NCBI GenBank assembly: GCA_023383705.1 | Contig: JAHDYM010000004.1 | Location: 1-64,000, forward strand | Reading direction: 5' to 3' | Source of the DNA: Gammaproteobacteria bacterium | GTDB lineage: Bacteria; Pseudomonadota; Gammaproteobacteria; Steroidobacterales; GCA-2729495 | DNA length: 64,000 bases | In this document: piece by piece, positions 20,816 through 32,800 of the stretch | How positions within the stretch are numbered: the stretch's first letter is position 1 | Layout of the letters: every line of letters starts with the position of its first letter | The notes under the pieces: model-generated | The model's input: the letters and a program-made list of their open reading frames with translations, nothing else | Told to the model about the DNA's origin: nothing | Database searches by the model: none | Made by a program: the position numbers and the translations under genes

Positions 20816-21628
20816 GTGAACGAGTTGCAGAAGCGGGTGCTGACTGCAGTGGTACTGGTGACGGCGCTGCTCGGCATTCTCCTTGCAGCCCCGCCAGTCG
20901 TCGCAACGGCGTTTGCCGCCCTGCTGATGCTGCTCGCTGCCTTCGAGTGGACGGCCTTCCTCGGCGCCGTCAGTCCCGTGGTGCGTCATGCCTATCTCTT
21001 GTTGCTGGCCCTGGCCTACGCCGGGAGTTACTGGCTGGTTCCGGAGCGGGTCGGCCTGGCTTCGCTGCTGTGGATTGCGCTTGCGTGGTGGCTGGTGGCA
21101 GTGGCCTGGATCCTGCGTTATCCGGTGCGCATCACGCCATTGGCTGCGGGGGTTGCCGGCATGTTCGTGCTGGTACCGGCCTGGATCAGCCTGGTGAGCA
21201 TCCTGCAGGTGGCGGGGCAGGGTGCTGCGCTCCTGCTGCTGACGCTGTCAATGATCTGGGCAGCCGATATCGGCGCGTATTTTGCCGGGCATCGCTGGGG
21301 GCGCCTGAAGCTTGCGCCGCAGGTCAGTCCGGGCAAGACCGTGGAAGGGGTGGCTGGCGGGCTGCTCTGCACCGTGCTCGTTGCCGGTATCGGCGGCAGC
21401 CTGCTCGGCTTGCCGGTCGCAGCCATGCTGCCGCTCGGCCTGTGCGTGGCGGCGATATCGGTGGTTGGCGACCTGACCGAGAGCATGTTCAAACGCAGCG
21501 TGGGGCTCAAGGACAGCGGACGGCTGTTTCCCGGCCATGGCGGGGTCCTCGACCGGATCGACAGCATCACGGCGGCGGCGCCCCTGTTCGCACTGGCCCT
21601 GCAGTGGATGGGACGGATCCCTGCCTGA
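20816..21628 (+). CDS. cdsA: phosphatidate cytidylyltransferase, GTG start
   Basis: multi-TM; SVVGDLTESMFKRSVGLKDSG...PGHGGVLDRIDS signature. Confidence 0.93.
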   Translation: MNELQKRVLTAVVLVTALLGILLAAPPVVATAFAALLMLLAAFEWTAFLGAVSPVVRHAYLLLLALAYAGSYWLVPERVGLASLLWIALAWWLVAVAWILRYPVRITPLAAGVAGMFVLVPAWISLVSILQVAGQGAALLLLTLSMIWAADIGAYFAGHRWGRLKLAPQVSPGKTVEGVAGGLLCTVLVAGIGGSLLGLPVAAMLPLGLCVAAISVVGDLTESMFKRSVGLKDSGRLFPGHGGVLDRIDSITAAAPLFALALQWMGRIPA

Positions 21629-21646
21629 TGTCTTAGTATTCACGCC

Positions 21647-23026
21647 ATGCCATCCATACTCAATTCCCTGCTGGCCTTCATCGCTGCCATCGCCTTGCTG
21701 GTGGCGATACACGAATACGGGCACTACCTGGTGGCCCGCCTGTCTGGCGTCAAGGTCCTGCGCTACTCGATCGGCTTCGGCCAGGTCCTCTGGTCGCGCC
21801 GTGCCGGGCCGGACCAGACCGAATACTGCGTGTCGGCAATACCGCTCGGTGGCTACGTGAAGTTGCTGGACGAGCGGGATTGCGCGGTGAGCTTCGCGGA
21901 GCGTGACCGTGCCTTCAACCGGCAGTCCGGTCCCGTGCGCATGGCCATCCTGTTCGCCGGGCCGGCATTCAACCTGGTGTTCGCCGTACTCGCCTATACG
22001 CTGATGTTCATGCACGGCGTGCCGGGAATCCGGCCGGTGGTTGGTACCGTTGAACCGGACTCGCTTGCCGCGAGCGCCGGCTTGCGCGAGGGCGATACCA
22101 TTGTTGCTGTCGGTGGCCGGCCGGTCCGGACCTGGGAATCCGCCACCCTCGGCATCCTGGACGAGTTGCTGGCCAACGGTTCGATCGGTCTCGAGGTCAG
22201 CGGCAAGGATGCGGCCGGGTCCGCGGCGCCCCGCGCGGTGGTGTTGCAGACCGCTGGCCGCGAATCCCGACTGACCGAGCCCGGGAAACTGTTCGTGGAG
22301 CTGGGCTTTGAGCCCTGGAAGCCGGTCCCTGATGCCGTCATCGGTGAACTGACGGCGGGTGGACCGGCCGAGCGCGCCGGCATACAGCCGGGCGACCGGG
22401 TGCTTGCCGTCGACGGCACTGACGTGGACAACTGGCCACACTGGGTCGAGCTGGTGCGCGCGCGGCCTGCGCAGATCGTCGACGTCAGGCTGCGGAGGGG
22501 TAGCGAGGAGCTGGAGCTCGCCATCGAAATCGAGGCGGTGGACACGGATACAGGCCGGATCGGGCGCATCGGCGCAGCGGTACAGATGTCGCCCGGCCAG
22601 TTCGACCACATGCGTGCCGAGGAGCGCTACACGCCGGTCAGCGCCCTGCAGCGGGCGACGGTCCGTACCTGGGAGATGAGCATACTGACCTTGCGCATGA
22701 TATGGCGGATGGTGGTCGGTGATGTTTCGGTAAAGAATATCAGCGGCCCGATCAACATCGCCCAGTATGCGGGCTATAGTGCGAGCATCGGCGTTTCGGC
22801 ATTCCTGGGTTTTCTTGCGGTGGTCAGTATCAGTCTCGGTGTCCTCAACCTGCTTCCCGTGCCGATGCTCGACGGCGGCCAGATCGTCTACACCCTGGCC
22901 GAGCAGCTCAAGGGCAGTCCACTGTCCGAACGTGCGCAGATGATCGGCCAGCAGGTCGGCCTCGGTCTGCTGCTGCTCCTGATGAGCTTCGCGTTCTATA
23001 ACGACATTTCCAGATTGCTCGGCTGA
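21647..23026 (+). CDS. rseP: RIP metalloprotease RseP (site-2 protease)
   Basis: HEYGH zinc motif; PDZ domains; NLLPVPMLDGG. Confidence 0.95.
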   Translation: MPSILNSLLAFIAAIALLVAIHEYGHYLVARLSGVKVLRYSIGFGQVLWSRRAGPDQTEYCVSAIPLGGYVKLLDERDCAVSFAERDRAFNRQSGPVRMAILFAGPAFNLVFAVLAYTLMFMHGVPGIRPVVGTVEPDSLAASAGLREGDTIVAVGGRPVRTWESATLGILDELLANGSIGLEVSGKDAAGSAAPRAVVLQTAGRESRLTEPGKLFVELGFEPWKPVPDAVIGELTAGGPAERAGIQPGDRVLAVDGTDVDNWPHWVELVRARPAQIVDVRLRRGSEELELAIEIEAVDTDTGRIGRIGAAVQMSPGQFDHMRAEERYTPVSALQRATVRTWEMSILTLRMIWRMVVGDVSVKNISGPINIAQYAGYSASIGVSAFLGFLAVVSISLGVLNLLPVPMLDGGQIVYTLAEQLKGSPLSERAQMIGQQVGLGLLLLLMSFAFYNDISRLLG

Positions 23027-23030
23027 GTCA

Positions 23031-25463
23031 GTGATGGGGCTGTTGTCGCCGGGTCGCCTGTTTGCGCGCATGCTGCTTGCAGCGATGTTGCTGGTGCTGT
23101 CATCTGCCGGGCATGGCCAGGATGCCGCCCCTGCGGCTGTCGGTGACCTGGTCGTGCGCAATATCCGCGTGGAAGGATTGCAGCGCATCGCCGAAGGTAC
23201 GGTGCTCAACTACCTGCCGGTTAACATCGGGGACCGCATCGACCAGGGTCGCATCCAGGAGGCGGTCCGTGCGGTGTATGGCACCGGTTTTTTCCGCGAT
23301 GTCGAGATCCGCTGGGACAGCGGAGCCCTGATCATCGTGGTGTCGGAGCGCCCGTCGATCGCCAGTTTCTCGATCACCGGCAACAAGGACATCAAGACCG
23401 AGGACCTGCAGGAACCGCTGGCCAGGATTGGCCTCAAGCAGGGCCGCATCTTCAACCAGTCCGTGCTGGACGAGGTCGAGCAGTCGCTCACGGACCAGTA
23501 TTTCAGCCGTGGCAAGTACGCGGCGAAAGTCACGGCAGAGGTCGAGGGGCTTCCTGACAACAAGGTGGCGATCGCCATCACGATCAAGGAAGGCGACCGG
23601 GCCCGGATCCGGCAGATCAACCTGGTCGGCAACAGCAGCTTCAGTGACGAGGAAATCCTCGAGCGCTTCGAACTGAAGACGCCGACCTGGCTGTCATTCA
23701 TCCGGCAGGATGACCGCTATTCGCGCGAAGCGCTGTCGGGCGACCTGGAAACCCTGCGTTCCTACTACATGGACCGCGGCTTTGCCGATTTCAACGTCGA
23801 GTCGACCCAGGTGGCGATCTCTCCGGACAAGCGCGACATATTCGTCACGATCAACCTGATAGAAGGTGACAGATACCGGATCAGCGATGTGCGCCTGGCC
23901 GGCGAGCTGGTGCTGACCGAGCGGCAGCTCAACCCCTTCGTCGTGGTCAAGCCGGGGCAGAGCTACTCGCAGCAGCTGATCACGCAGAGCGCGGACATGA
24001 TCCGGCTCAGGCTGAGCGAGGAGGGCTATGCCTTTGCCACGGTTGACCCGGTGCCGGAGCTGGACCGGGAGGCCAAGACGGCCGCGATCACGCTGTACGT
24101 GGAACCGAAGAGCCGCGCCTATGTGCGGCGGGTGAATTTCAATGGCACTTCGTCGATCAACGATGATGTGCTGAGGCGGGAAATGCGGCAGCTCGAGGGC
24201 GGCTATCTGTCGAACAGCCGCCTGGAGCGTTCCAAGATCCGTCTGCAGCGCCTGCCCTACATTGAAAAGGTCGAGGAAACCACCAACCCGGTGCCGGGCA
24301 CCCCGGACCTGGTCGATCTGGATTTCGACATCACGGAAGGTTTGCCCGGCCAGTTCGGCGGTGGCGTCGGCTACTCGCAGTCGCAGAAGCTGATCTTCAA
24401 CGGCAACTTCGTGCATACCAATTTCATGGGCAGCGGCAACCGCGTGCAGGCCGATATCAATACCGGGCAGTACCGGACGGTCTACGGCGTGTCCTACACG
24501 GATCCCTACACGACGATCAACGAGGTCAGTCGCACGATCAGCCTCGCCTATCGTGACATCACCCAGTTCACCTCGGACGCATCGGACTTCTCGACCAAGA
24601 CCCTTTCCGTATCGGCCGAGTTCAGCTATCCCGTTACCGAATACCAGCGGCTGATCTTCGGCGGTACCTTGCAGAGTTCCGAGTTGCTCAGCGACAGCTT
24701 CCAGACCGAGCAGGCCCAGGAGTGGGTGCGCAACAACGGCGACAGTTCCTCGACCATCATCCCCGGCGGTGCGATCTACGAGACCAAGTTCGACACCGTT
24801 GAACTGCTGGCAGGCTGGATCTACGACACCCGCAACCGGGGCCTGTTTGCCGACCGCGGTGCGCGGCACCGGTTGACCGGCAACGTCACCGTGCCCGGCA
24901 GCGATGTCGAGTACTACACGCTCAACTACAACTACCAGCAGTACCTGCCGGTCAACCGCTGGGCGACCTTCCTGTTCAGCCTGGATCTCGGGTATGGCGC
25001 GGCGATCGGTGATACCACGTCCTTGCCGCCATACCGCAACTACTTTGCGGGCGGTCCGGATACCGTGCGCGGCTACCGTGAAAACGACCTCGGCCCGAAG
25101 GACACCTTCGGCAATCCCTACGGCGGTGACCTGCTGACGGCCGGCCAGGTCGAGTTGCTGCTGCCCATCCCCGAGAAATGGCAGTCGAAGTCGCGCTTTA
25201 CGCTGTTTTTCGACATGGGCAATGTCTTTTCAGTGGGCGATGTCGAGTTTTATGCGCCGTTCCCCAATGACCGCCAGCCGATCGATTATGATTTCGACCT
25301 GGGCGAGCTGAAGCGGTCTTACGGCATCTCGGCCCAGTGGCTCGCACCGCTTGGCCTGTTCCGTTTCAGTTATGCTTTCCCACTGGATGCGGACTCGGCC
25401 ACCGACCTCTCGTACGGCGACAGCACCGAGCGCTTCCAGTTTTCAATCGGTGGCGCGTTCTAG
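23031..25463 (+). CDS. bamA: outer membrane protein assembly factor BamA (start GTG 23031 or ATG 23034)
   Basis: signal peptide; POTRA repeats; VRGYRENDLGP; C-terminal beta-barrel ending in F. Confidence 0.95.
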   Translation: MMGLLSPGRLFARMLLAAMLLVLSSAGHGQDAAPAAVGDLVVRNIRVEGLQRIAEGTVLNYLPVNIGDRIDQGRIQEAVRAVYGTGFFRDVEIRWDSGALIIVVSERPSIASFSITGNKDIKTEDLQEPLARIGLKQGRIFNQSVLDEVEQSLTDQYFSRGKYAAKVTAEVEGLPDNKVAIAITIKEGDRARIRQINLVGNSSFSDEEILERFELKTPTWLSFIRQDDRYSREALSGDLETLRSYYMDRGFADFNVESTQVAISPDKRDIFVTINLIEGDRYRISDVRLAGELVLTERQLNPFVVVKPGQSYSQQLITQSADMIRLRLSEEGYAFATVDPVPELDREAKTAAITLYVEPKSRAYVRRVNFNGTSSINDDVLRREMRQLEGGYLSNSRLERSKIRLQRLPYIEKVEETTNPVPGTPDLVDLDFDITEGLPGQFGGGVGYSQSQKLIFNGNFVHTNFMGSGNRVQADINTGQYRTVYGVSYTDPYTTINEVSRTISLAYRDITQFTSDASDFSTKTLSVSAEFSYPVTEYQRLIFGGTLQSSELLSDSFQTEQAQEWVRNNGDSSSTIIPGGAIYETKFDTVELLAGWIYDTRNRGLFADRGARHRLTGNVTVPGSDVEYYTLNYNYQQYLPVNRWATFLFSLDLGYGAAIGDTTSLPPYRNYFAGGPDTVRGYRENDLGPKDTFGNPYGGDLLTAGQVELLLPIPEKWQSKSRFTLFFDMGNVFSVGDVEFYAPFPNDRQPIDYDFDLGELKRSYGISAQWLAPLGLFRFSYAFPLDADSATDLSYGDSTERFQFSIGGAF

Positions 25464-25535
25464 GCACAACTTGACTGCCGGTGGCGAGGGGTCACCGGCA
25501 TCACTCAACGCAATTCAATGACACAGGAAATCACG

Positions 25536-26078
25536 ATGTTGCAGATCAGGAAGTGGGCCGCACTGGTGGCGATGACGGGCATGCTGGCCATGCCGCAGGC
25601 CGTGCTGGCACAGGCCAAACCGGTCAAGATCGGCTTTGTCAACGTGGCGCGTCTGCTGGCCGAGTCACCGCAGGCCAATGCGGCCAACCGAGCGCTCGAG
25701 AACGAGTTCGCGCCACGCCAGCGCGACCTGCTCGCCAAGCAGAAGGCCTTCAAGGATCGCGCTGACAAGATGCAGAAGGATGCGGCAGTGATGGGTGCCG
25801 ACGAGCGTCGCAATGCCGAGAACGACCTGCGGCGCGATGAGCGTGAACTGGCGCGGCAGTTCGAGGAGCTGCGTGAAGACCTGAACAACCGCAAGAACGA
25901 GGAGCTGGGCAAGCTGCGCGTCAACCTGCTCGGTGAAGTCGAGGGCTTTGCGCGCCAGGGCGGGTATGACTTGATCGTCAGCGATGCCCTGTACGTGAGC
26001 CCGGGCCTGGATGTCACCGCGCAGATATTGCAGGCCTTGCAGGGTCGTTCAGGTGCGGCTGCACCCGCCAAGCCCTGA
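25536..26078 (+). CDS. skp: OmpH/Skp-family periplasmic chaperone
   Basis: signal peptide; KIGFVNVARLL; coiled-coil; position between bamA and lpxD. Confidence 0.88.
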   Translation: MLQIRKWAALVAMTGMLAMPQAVLAQAKPVKIGFVNVARLLAESPQANAANRALENEFAPRQRDLLAKQKAFKDRADKMQKDAAVMGADERRNAENDLRRDERELARQFEELREDLNNRKNEELGKLRVNLLGEVEGFARQGGYDLIVSDALYVSPGLDVTAQILQALQGRSGAAAPAKP

Positions 26079-26150
26079 GGCACCGCTGCACGGGCGGGCG
26101 GCTGGCGCAAGCCTGATGCCGCCTGACCTGGCAGGCCTTGCCGAACGGCG

Positions 26151-27191
26151 GTGCACGGCATGACGATGACCCTTGGCCAGCTCGCGGTCCGCCACGGTTG
26201 CGAACTGCGCGGCGACCCGGACGCGATCGTCGACCGGGTGGCTACGCTGGCAGACGCAGGACCCGGTTCGATCGGTTTTCTCGCCAACCCGGCATACCGG
26301 TCGCAGCTTGCCGCCACGCGCGCGACCGCGGTGATACTCCGCGCCGCGGACCTCGGCGACTGCCCGGTCGCCGCACTGCTGGCAAAGGATCCCTATGCGG
26401 TCTATGCGCGGGTTGCCGCCGATCTGCATCCAGCGCCGCCGCCGCGACCTGGCATACACCGGGCGGCTGTGCTCGGCGCCGCGGTCGAGGTTCCCGGAAG
26501 TTGCGAGATCGGGCCCGGGGCCGTGCTGGGCGACGGTGTGTCGCTTGGTGAACGGGTCTGTATTGGCGCCAATGCGGTGATCGGCGAGGCGGTGGTGATC
26601 GGGGCTGATACCCGTATCGCTGCCGGGGTGGTCATCTATGGCGGCGTGCGGCTTGGCAGCCGCTGCGTGATCCATTCCGGTGCGGTCATCGGTGCGGATG
26701 GCTTCGGTTTCGCGCGCGACCGCGATGGCAGCCAGATCAAGGTGCCGCAGATCGGTGGCGTGGTCATCGGTGATGATGTCGAAATCGGTGCCTGTACCAC
26801 GGTCGACCGCGGCGCGATTGGCGACACGGTCATTGGCGACGGCGTCAAGCTCGATAACCAGATACAGGTTGGGCACAATACCCGCATTGGCGCCCATACG
26901 GTGATCGCAGGGCAGTCCGGCATCTCCGGCAGCACGACCATCGGTGCACGCTGTACCATCGGCGGCAAGGTCGGGATTGCCGGGCATATCCGCATTGCCG
27001 ACGACGTGGTGATCGGCGGTGGTACCAGCGTACCGGGGTCCATCAACGTTCCGGGTGTCTATGCAGGTGGCGGTACACCGGCCGACACCCTGCAGCGCTG
27101 GCGCAGGAACATGGTGCGGTTTGGCCAGCTCGACGAAATGGCGCGCCGGCTTCTGGCGATCGAGAAGCGCATCAGGCAGGATTCCGAGTGA
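26151..27191 (+). CDS. lpxD: UDP-3-O-(3-hydroxyacyl)glucosamine N-acyltransferase
   Basis: hexapeptide repeats; [30 protein letters not shown]. Confidence 0.95.
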   Translation: MHGMTMTLGQLAVRHGCELRGDPDAIVDRVATLADAGPGSIGFLANPAYRSQLAATRATAVILRAADLGDCPVAALLAKDPYAVYARVAADLHPAPPPRPGIHRAAVLGAAVEVPGSCEIGPGAVLGDGVSLGERVCIGANAVIGEAVVIGADTRIAAGVVIYGGVRLGSRCVIHSGAVIGADGFGFARDRDGSQIKVPQIGGVVIGDDVEIGACTTVDRGAIGDTVIGDGVKLDNQIQVGHNTRIGAHTVIAGQSGISGSTTIGARCTIGGKVGIAGHIRIADDVVIGGGTSVPGSINVPGVYAGGGTPADTLQRWRRNMVRFGQLDEMARRLLAIEKRIRQDSE

Positions 27192-27964
27192 CCACGATTC
27201 ATCCAACCGCGATCGTCTCGACAGAGGCCGAACTCGACAGCAGCGTCAGCGTCGGTCCCTATGCCGTCATCGGGCCGGGTGTGCAGGTTGGCGCCGGCAC
27301 GACGATCGGCTCCCACGCAGTCCTCAAGGGTCCGACCGTCATCGGTCGTGACAACCGCATCTTCGGTTTTGCCGTCATCGGCGAGGATCCGCAGGACAAG
27401 AAGTACGGCGGTGAGCCGACGCGACTCGCGATCGGCGACCGCAATACCTTCCGCGAGTTCTGCTCGGTACACCGCGGGACGGTCCAGGACAAGGGCGTCA
27501 CCCGCGTCGGCAACGACAACTGGATCATGGCCTATGTGCACATCGCGCATGACTGCATCGTCGCCAACGACGTCATCTGCTCGAACAACACCACGTTGGC
27601 CGGGCATGTGCAGGTCGGCGATCACGTGATCTGCAGCGGCTTTTCCGCCATCCACCAGTTCTGCCGGCTTGGTGCGCACAGCTTCCTGGGCGGGTTCGCC
27701 GCCATCACGCGCGATGTCCCGCCCTATGTGATGGTGGCCGGAACGCCGACAGCCCCCCATGGCATCAACACGGAGGGCCTCAAGCGTCGCGGGTTTGGTC
27801 CCGACCAGTTGCGCAATCTCAAGGACGCCTACCGGATCCTCTATCGCGATGGACTCCAGCTAACCGAGGCGCGCGACCGGATCGCCGTGCTGGCGGCGAC
27901 GCAGCCGGAGCTTCGCATCCTCGTCGAGTTCATCGACACCTCCGAGCGGAGCCTGATCCGCTGA
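27188..27964 (+). CDS. lpxA: UDP-N-acetylglucosamine acyltransferase, GTG start overlapping lpxD stop
   Basis: IHPTAIV start; hexapeptide repeats; [20 protein letters not shown]. Confidence 0.95.
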   Translation: MTTIHPTAIVSTEAELDSSVSVGPYAVIGPGVQVGAGTTIGSHAVLKGPTVIGRDNRIFGFAVIGEDPQDKKYGGEPTRLAIGDRNTFREFCSVHRGTVQDKGVTRVGNDNWIMAYVHIAHDCIVANDVICSNNTTLAGHVQVGDHVICSGFSAIHQFCRLGAHSFLGGFAAITRDVPPYVMVAGTPTAPHGINTEGLKRRGFGPDQLRNLKDAYRILYRDGLQLTEARDRIAVLAATQPELRILVEFIDTSERSLIR

Positions 27965-27972
27965 TCCGCCGC

Positions 27973-29118
27973 ATGCCGCGGATTGCCATCGTTGCGGGCG
28001 AAGTATCCGGTGACCGGCTCGGCGCCGGCCTGATCCGCGCGGTACAGGCGCGACGTCCCGACATCCGCTTTTCCGGCATCGCCGGACCGCTGATGCAGGC
28101 TGCCGGCGCCGAAGCCTGGCGGCACAGCGATGAACTGGCCGTGATGGGGCTCGCCGAGGTGGTGCGGCACCTGCCACGCCTGCGACGCATCATCCGCGAG
28201 TTCGAGGCGCGCCTGCTCGCCGATCCACCCGACCTCTACATCGGCATCGATGCGCCGGACTTCAACCTGCGTATCGAGCGCACCGTGCGTGCTGCCGGCA
28301 TACCGACGGTGCACTACGTGTCGCCCTCGGTGTGGGCATGGCGCAGCGGCCGGGTCCGCGTGTTGCGGGAAGCCTGTGACATGGTGCTGTGCCTGCTGCC
28401 CTTCGAGGCCGATTTCCTGCACCAGCACCAGGTACCGGCAGTCTTCGTCGGGCATCCGCTGGCGGACGAACTCCCGGCTGATCCGGATCCGCAGGCTGCC
28501 CGGCTGCAACTGGGCCTGCCCGCAACGGGCAGGGTGGTGGCCATCATGCCCGGCAGCCGGGTGGGCGAACTGGAGCGGCTTGGGCCGGTGTTTGCCGCGA
28601 CAGCGCGCTGGCTGAAAGCGCGCCTGCCCGACGTGGTTTTCGTTGCGCCAATGGCGCGGCCGGACTTGCGTGAACGCTTTGCTGTCCATTGGCAGCAGGC
28701 GACCGGTGGTCTCCCCGTACATCTGGTCGATGGCCAGTCGCATGCGGCCATGGCTGCCGCCGATGCCATCCTGCTCGCCTCCGGGACCGCCACGCTCGAG
28801 GCGATGCTGCTCAACCGGCCCATGGTGGTGGCCTACCGCATCTCGCCCCTCAGCTATGCCCTGGTAAAGCTGTTCCGTCTCATCCATGTGCAGCACATGG
28901 CACTGCCCAACCTGCTGGCCAACCAGCGCCTGGTGCCGGAGTTCGTGCAGGCGCAGGTCGAGCCAGGGACGCTTGGCCCGGCGCTGCTCGAGCTGCTCGA
29001 GAATCCGGCCAACCGCCGGCAGCTGGGCCAGCGTTTCCACGAACTCGCCAGTGGCCTGCGCCAGGCCGCGAGCGAGCGCGCTGCGGATACGGTGCTGGCC
29101 ATGCTTGAACGCAGCTGA
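27973..29118 (+). CDS. lpxB: lipid-A-disaccharide synthase
   Basis: [30 protein letters not shown]. Confidence 0.96.
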   Translation: MPRIAIVAGEVSGDRLGAGLIRAVQARRPDIRFSGIAGPLMQAAGAEAWRHSDELAVMGLAEVVRHLPRLRRIIREFEARLLADPPDLYIGIDAPDFNLRIERTVRAAGIPTVHYVSPSVWAWRSGRVRVLREACDMVLCLLPFEADFLHQHQVPAVFVGHPLADELPADPDPQAARLQLGLPATGRVVAIMPGSRVGELERLGPVFAATARWLKARLPDVVFVAPMARPDLRERFAVHWQQATGGLPVHLVDGQSHAAMAAADAILLASGTATLEAMLLNRPMVVAYRISPLSYALVKLFRLIHVQHMALPNLLANQRLVPEFVQAQVEPGTLGPALLELLENPANRRQLGQRFHELASGLRQAASERAADTVLAMLERS

Positions 29119-29168
29119 GTTTCCGGGGCGCTCTGCGAGCGGTCCGGCTCCGTATAATCCCGCCTTCC

Positions 29169-29810
29169 ATGGTCCCTTCCATTACATCGAATGACGCCAG
29201 CAGTCCTGCTGTTGTCGTGGCCGGCATCGATGAAGCCGGACGCGGGCCTTTGGCCGGTGCGGTGGTCGCTGCGGCCGTGGTGCTGGCGCCGGGCCAGGCC
29301 CTCGCCGGTGTCCGTGATTCCAAGCAGCTGAGCGCGACGCAACGCGAGACGCTGGTGGAACATATCCGCAGCAGTGCGCTCGACTGGTCGATCGGCCTGG
29401 CAACGCATGCTGAAATCGATGCGCTCAACATCCTGCAGGCGACCATGCTGGCCATGTCGCGCGCCTTTGCCGGGCTGCGCCTGCAGCCCGGGCTGGTGCA
29501 GGTCGATGGCAACCGCGCACCCGTGCTGGACGGCTTTGGCGGCAGCGTGCAGACCGTGATCGGTGGCGACCGCAGCTGTCCGGCCATCTCGGCGGCTTCG
29601 ATACTGGCCAAGGTCCACCGTGACCAGCTGATGATGGAACTGCATGCCGAATACCCGGGCTATGGCTTTGATCGCCACAAGGGTTACCCGACCGCTGCAC
29701 ATCGCGCCGCGCTGCTTGCGCTCGGACCATGTCCGGCGCACCGGCTCAGCTTTGCGCCCGTGCGCGCCGCATTGCGTGCCTCCGCACGGCAGTCCGCGGA
29801 GCTGGCGTGA
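29169..29810 (+). CDS. rnhB: ribonuclease HII
   Basis: [29 protein letters not shown]. Confidence 0.96.
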   Translation: MVPSITSNDASSPAVVVAGIDEAGRGPLAGAVVAAAVVLAPGQALAGVRDSKQLSATQRETLVEHIRSSALDWSIGLATHAEIDALNILQATMLAMSRAFAGLRLQPGLVQVDGNRAPVLDGFGGSVQTVIGGDRSCPAISAASILAKVHRDQLMMELHAEYPGYGFDRHKGYPTAAHRAALLALGPCPAHRLSFAPVRAALRASARQSAELA

Positions 29811-32800
29811 TGACGGCACCGGCCTTCGTACACCTGCATGTGCACACCGAGTACTCGCTGGTCGACAGCGTGGTGCGCCTGCCGGAGCTGATCAAGGCGG
29901 TTGCGGCCGCCGGCATGCCGGCCGTGGCGATGACCGACCAGAGCAATCTGTTTGGCCTGGTCAAGTTCTATCGTGAAGCCCTCGATGCCGGCATCAAGCC
30001 GGTGATCGGTGCCGAGATCAGGGTGACCGGCCGCGAAGAGCAGGCCGAGCCCGCCCGACTGGTACTGCTGTGCCGGAATACGCAGGGTTACCGCAGCCTG
30101 TCCCGGCTGCTCAGCCGTGCATGGCTCGAAGGCCAGGACAATGGCATCCCGCGGGTACAGGCCAGCTGGCTCGATGGCGGTGCGACCAGCGGGCTGATCG
30201 CCCTGTCCGGCGGGCCGGATGGCCTGCTCGGCCACACGCTGCTGGGCGGCCCGCCGGAGCGTGCCGAGCGTGCAGCAGCAGCCTGCCGCGCGTGGTTCGG
30301 TGACGATTTCTATATCGAGCTGCAGCGTACCGGCCGGCCGCAGGACAACGCCTATGTCGAAGCGGCCGTGCGTTTCGCCAGCCGGATGGGGCTGCCGGTG
30401 GTTGCCACCAACGATGTGTGCTTCCTGAAGCCCGACGAGTTCGATGCGCACGAGGCGCGGGTCTGCATCCAGCAGGGGCGAACGCTGGCTGATCCCGGCC
30501 GCCCGCGGCTGTACAGCGAGCAGCAATATCTGCGCACCCCGGCCGAGATGCAGCGCCTGTTTGCCGACCTCCCGGAGGCGCTGGCGAACTCGGTAGAGAT
30601 CGCCAGGCGCTGCAATGTCACGCTCAGCCTGGGTGAAACCCACCTGCCGGATTACGCGGTGCCGGATGGCATGCAGCCGACGGATGTCCTGCGCGAGCAA
30701 GCCGAGGCCGGGCTGGCCGCGCGCCTCGCCGAGGCGGGCCCCGGGCAGATCAGCGGCCCGGTCGCGGGCTATGAGCAGCGTCTTGCCGATGAGCTGGCGG
30801 TGATCTGCCGGATGGGCTTTGCCGGCTACTTCCTGATCGTTGCGGACTTCATCCGCTGGGCGAGGGAGCACGATATCCCGGTGGGTCCCGGTCGCGGTTC
30901 CGGCGCGGGCTCGCTGGTGGCCTGGGTGCTCGGCATCACCGACCTGGATCCGATCCGCTACGAGCTGCTGTTCGAGCGCTTCCTGAACCCGGAGCGCGTG
31001 TCCATGCCGGACTTCGATATCGACTTCTGCACCGAGGGCCGCGACCGGGTCATCGAATATGTCGGCGAGCGCTATGGCCGCGACCGCGTCTCGCAGATCA
31101 TCACCTACGGCACGATGGCTGCGCGTGCCGTGGTGCGCGACACGGCCCGCGTGCTCGGTCATCCCTATGGACTCGCCGACCGCATTGCCAAGCTGATTCC
31201 CAACAATCCCGGCGTGGAGATGACACTCGGGATCGCCCTGCAGCAGGAAGCGGAGCTGGCGGCCGCGTACGCCGCGGACGAAGAGGTTCGCAGCCTCATC
31301 GACCTGGCCCGGCAGCTCGAGGGCCTGGTGCGCAATGCCGGCCGCCACGCCGGTGGCATCGTGATTGCGCCGCGGGAAATCACCGAATTCACGCCGCTCT
31401 ACCAGGTGGCCGGTGACCAGACCGCAGTCACGCAGTTCGACAAGGATGATGTCGAGGCGGCCGGTCTCGTCAAGTTCGACTTCCTCGGCCTGAGCACGCT
31501 GACGATCATCGATCGTGCGGTACGCCTGATCAACGCGGCACGCGCCGCTGCCGGTGAGGCTGCGCTGGATATCCGCCAGTTGCCGCTGGACGACCGGGCA
31601 ACTTTCGCGCTGCTGCAGGGCTGCAGGACGACGGCCGTGTTCCAGCTTGAATCCTCCGGCATGCGTGACCTGATGCGCCGCCTGCAGCCGGACACCTTCG
31701 GTGACATCGTGGCGCTCGTTGCCCTGTTTCGTCCGGGCCCGCTACAGTCGGGAATGGTCGATGATTTCATCAGCCGCAAGCACGCCGATGCCAGCCAGCC
31801 GATCGATTACCTGCATCCGGACCTCGAGCCGGTGCTGCGGGAAACCTACGGCGTGATCCTCTACCAGGAGCAGGTGATGCAGATTGCGCAGCGCCTGGCC
31901 GGTTATTCGCTCGGCGAGGCCGACCTGCTGCGCCGGGCCATGGGCAAGAAAAAGCCCGAGGAGATGGCCAAGCAGCGCGCCGGATTCACCGATCGGGCCG
32001 CAGCCCGGGGTACCGACCGCGCCCGCGCGACCTGGATCTTCGACCTGATGGAGAAGTTCGCCGGGTACGGCTTCAACAAGTCGCACTCGGCGGCCTATGC
32101 CCTGCTGGCGTACCAGACTGCCTGGCTGAAGGCCAATTACCCGGCGGCATTCATGACTGCGGTGATGACCACTGAAATGGAGAAAACCGACGGGCTCGTG
32201 GTGCACAAGCGTGAGTGCGCGGCGCTCGGAATCGAGTTGCTGCCACCGGACGTGAATGTGTCGAGGCACGAGTTTGCGGTCGAGGCCGACAACCGTATTC
32301 GCTACGGCCTGGGTGCGATCAAGGGCGTGGGGCAGGGTGCCGCCGAGCACATCGTCGCGCAGCGGAACGAGTCGGGTGCCTATCGCAGCCTGCATGATTT
32401 CTGCCGGCGGGTCGGTGGCCAGAAGCTCGGGCGGCGTCCGGTCGAGGCGCTGATCAAGGCCGGTGCGCTCGATGCGCTCGGTCCCAATCGTCCCAGCCTG
32501 CTGGCCGAACTGCCGCGCGCGATGGATGCGGCCGACCAGGCAGCCGCTGCCGACCGGGCCGGGCAGGAAGACATGTTCGGCGCGCCGGCGAGCCGGCCGG
32601 CGACAGAGCACAGCGTGCCGGAGCTTGCCGACTGGGGCCTCGGCCGCAAGTTGCAGGCCGAGCGGGAGAGCCTCGGGCTCTATCTCAGCGGTCATCCCTT
32701 CGACCAGTACCGCAGCGACCAACCCTTCATCTGCACTGCGAACATTGCGGCGCTGCTTGCCGAACGTCCGCCGGTGCCAGGCGAGTATCGTGGTCCCACG

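Noticed and set aside
29684-31348. 554-aa minus ORF antisense to rnhB/dnaE
   Set aside because: GC-driven open frame over conserved dnaE.
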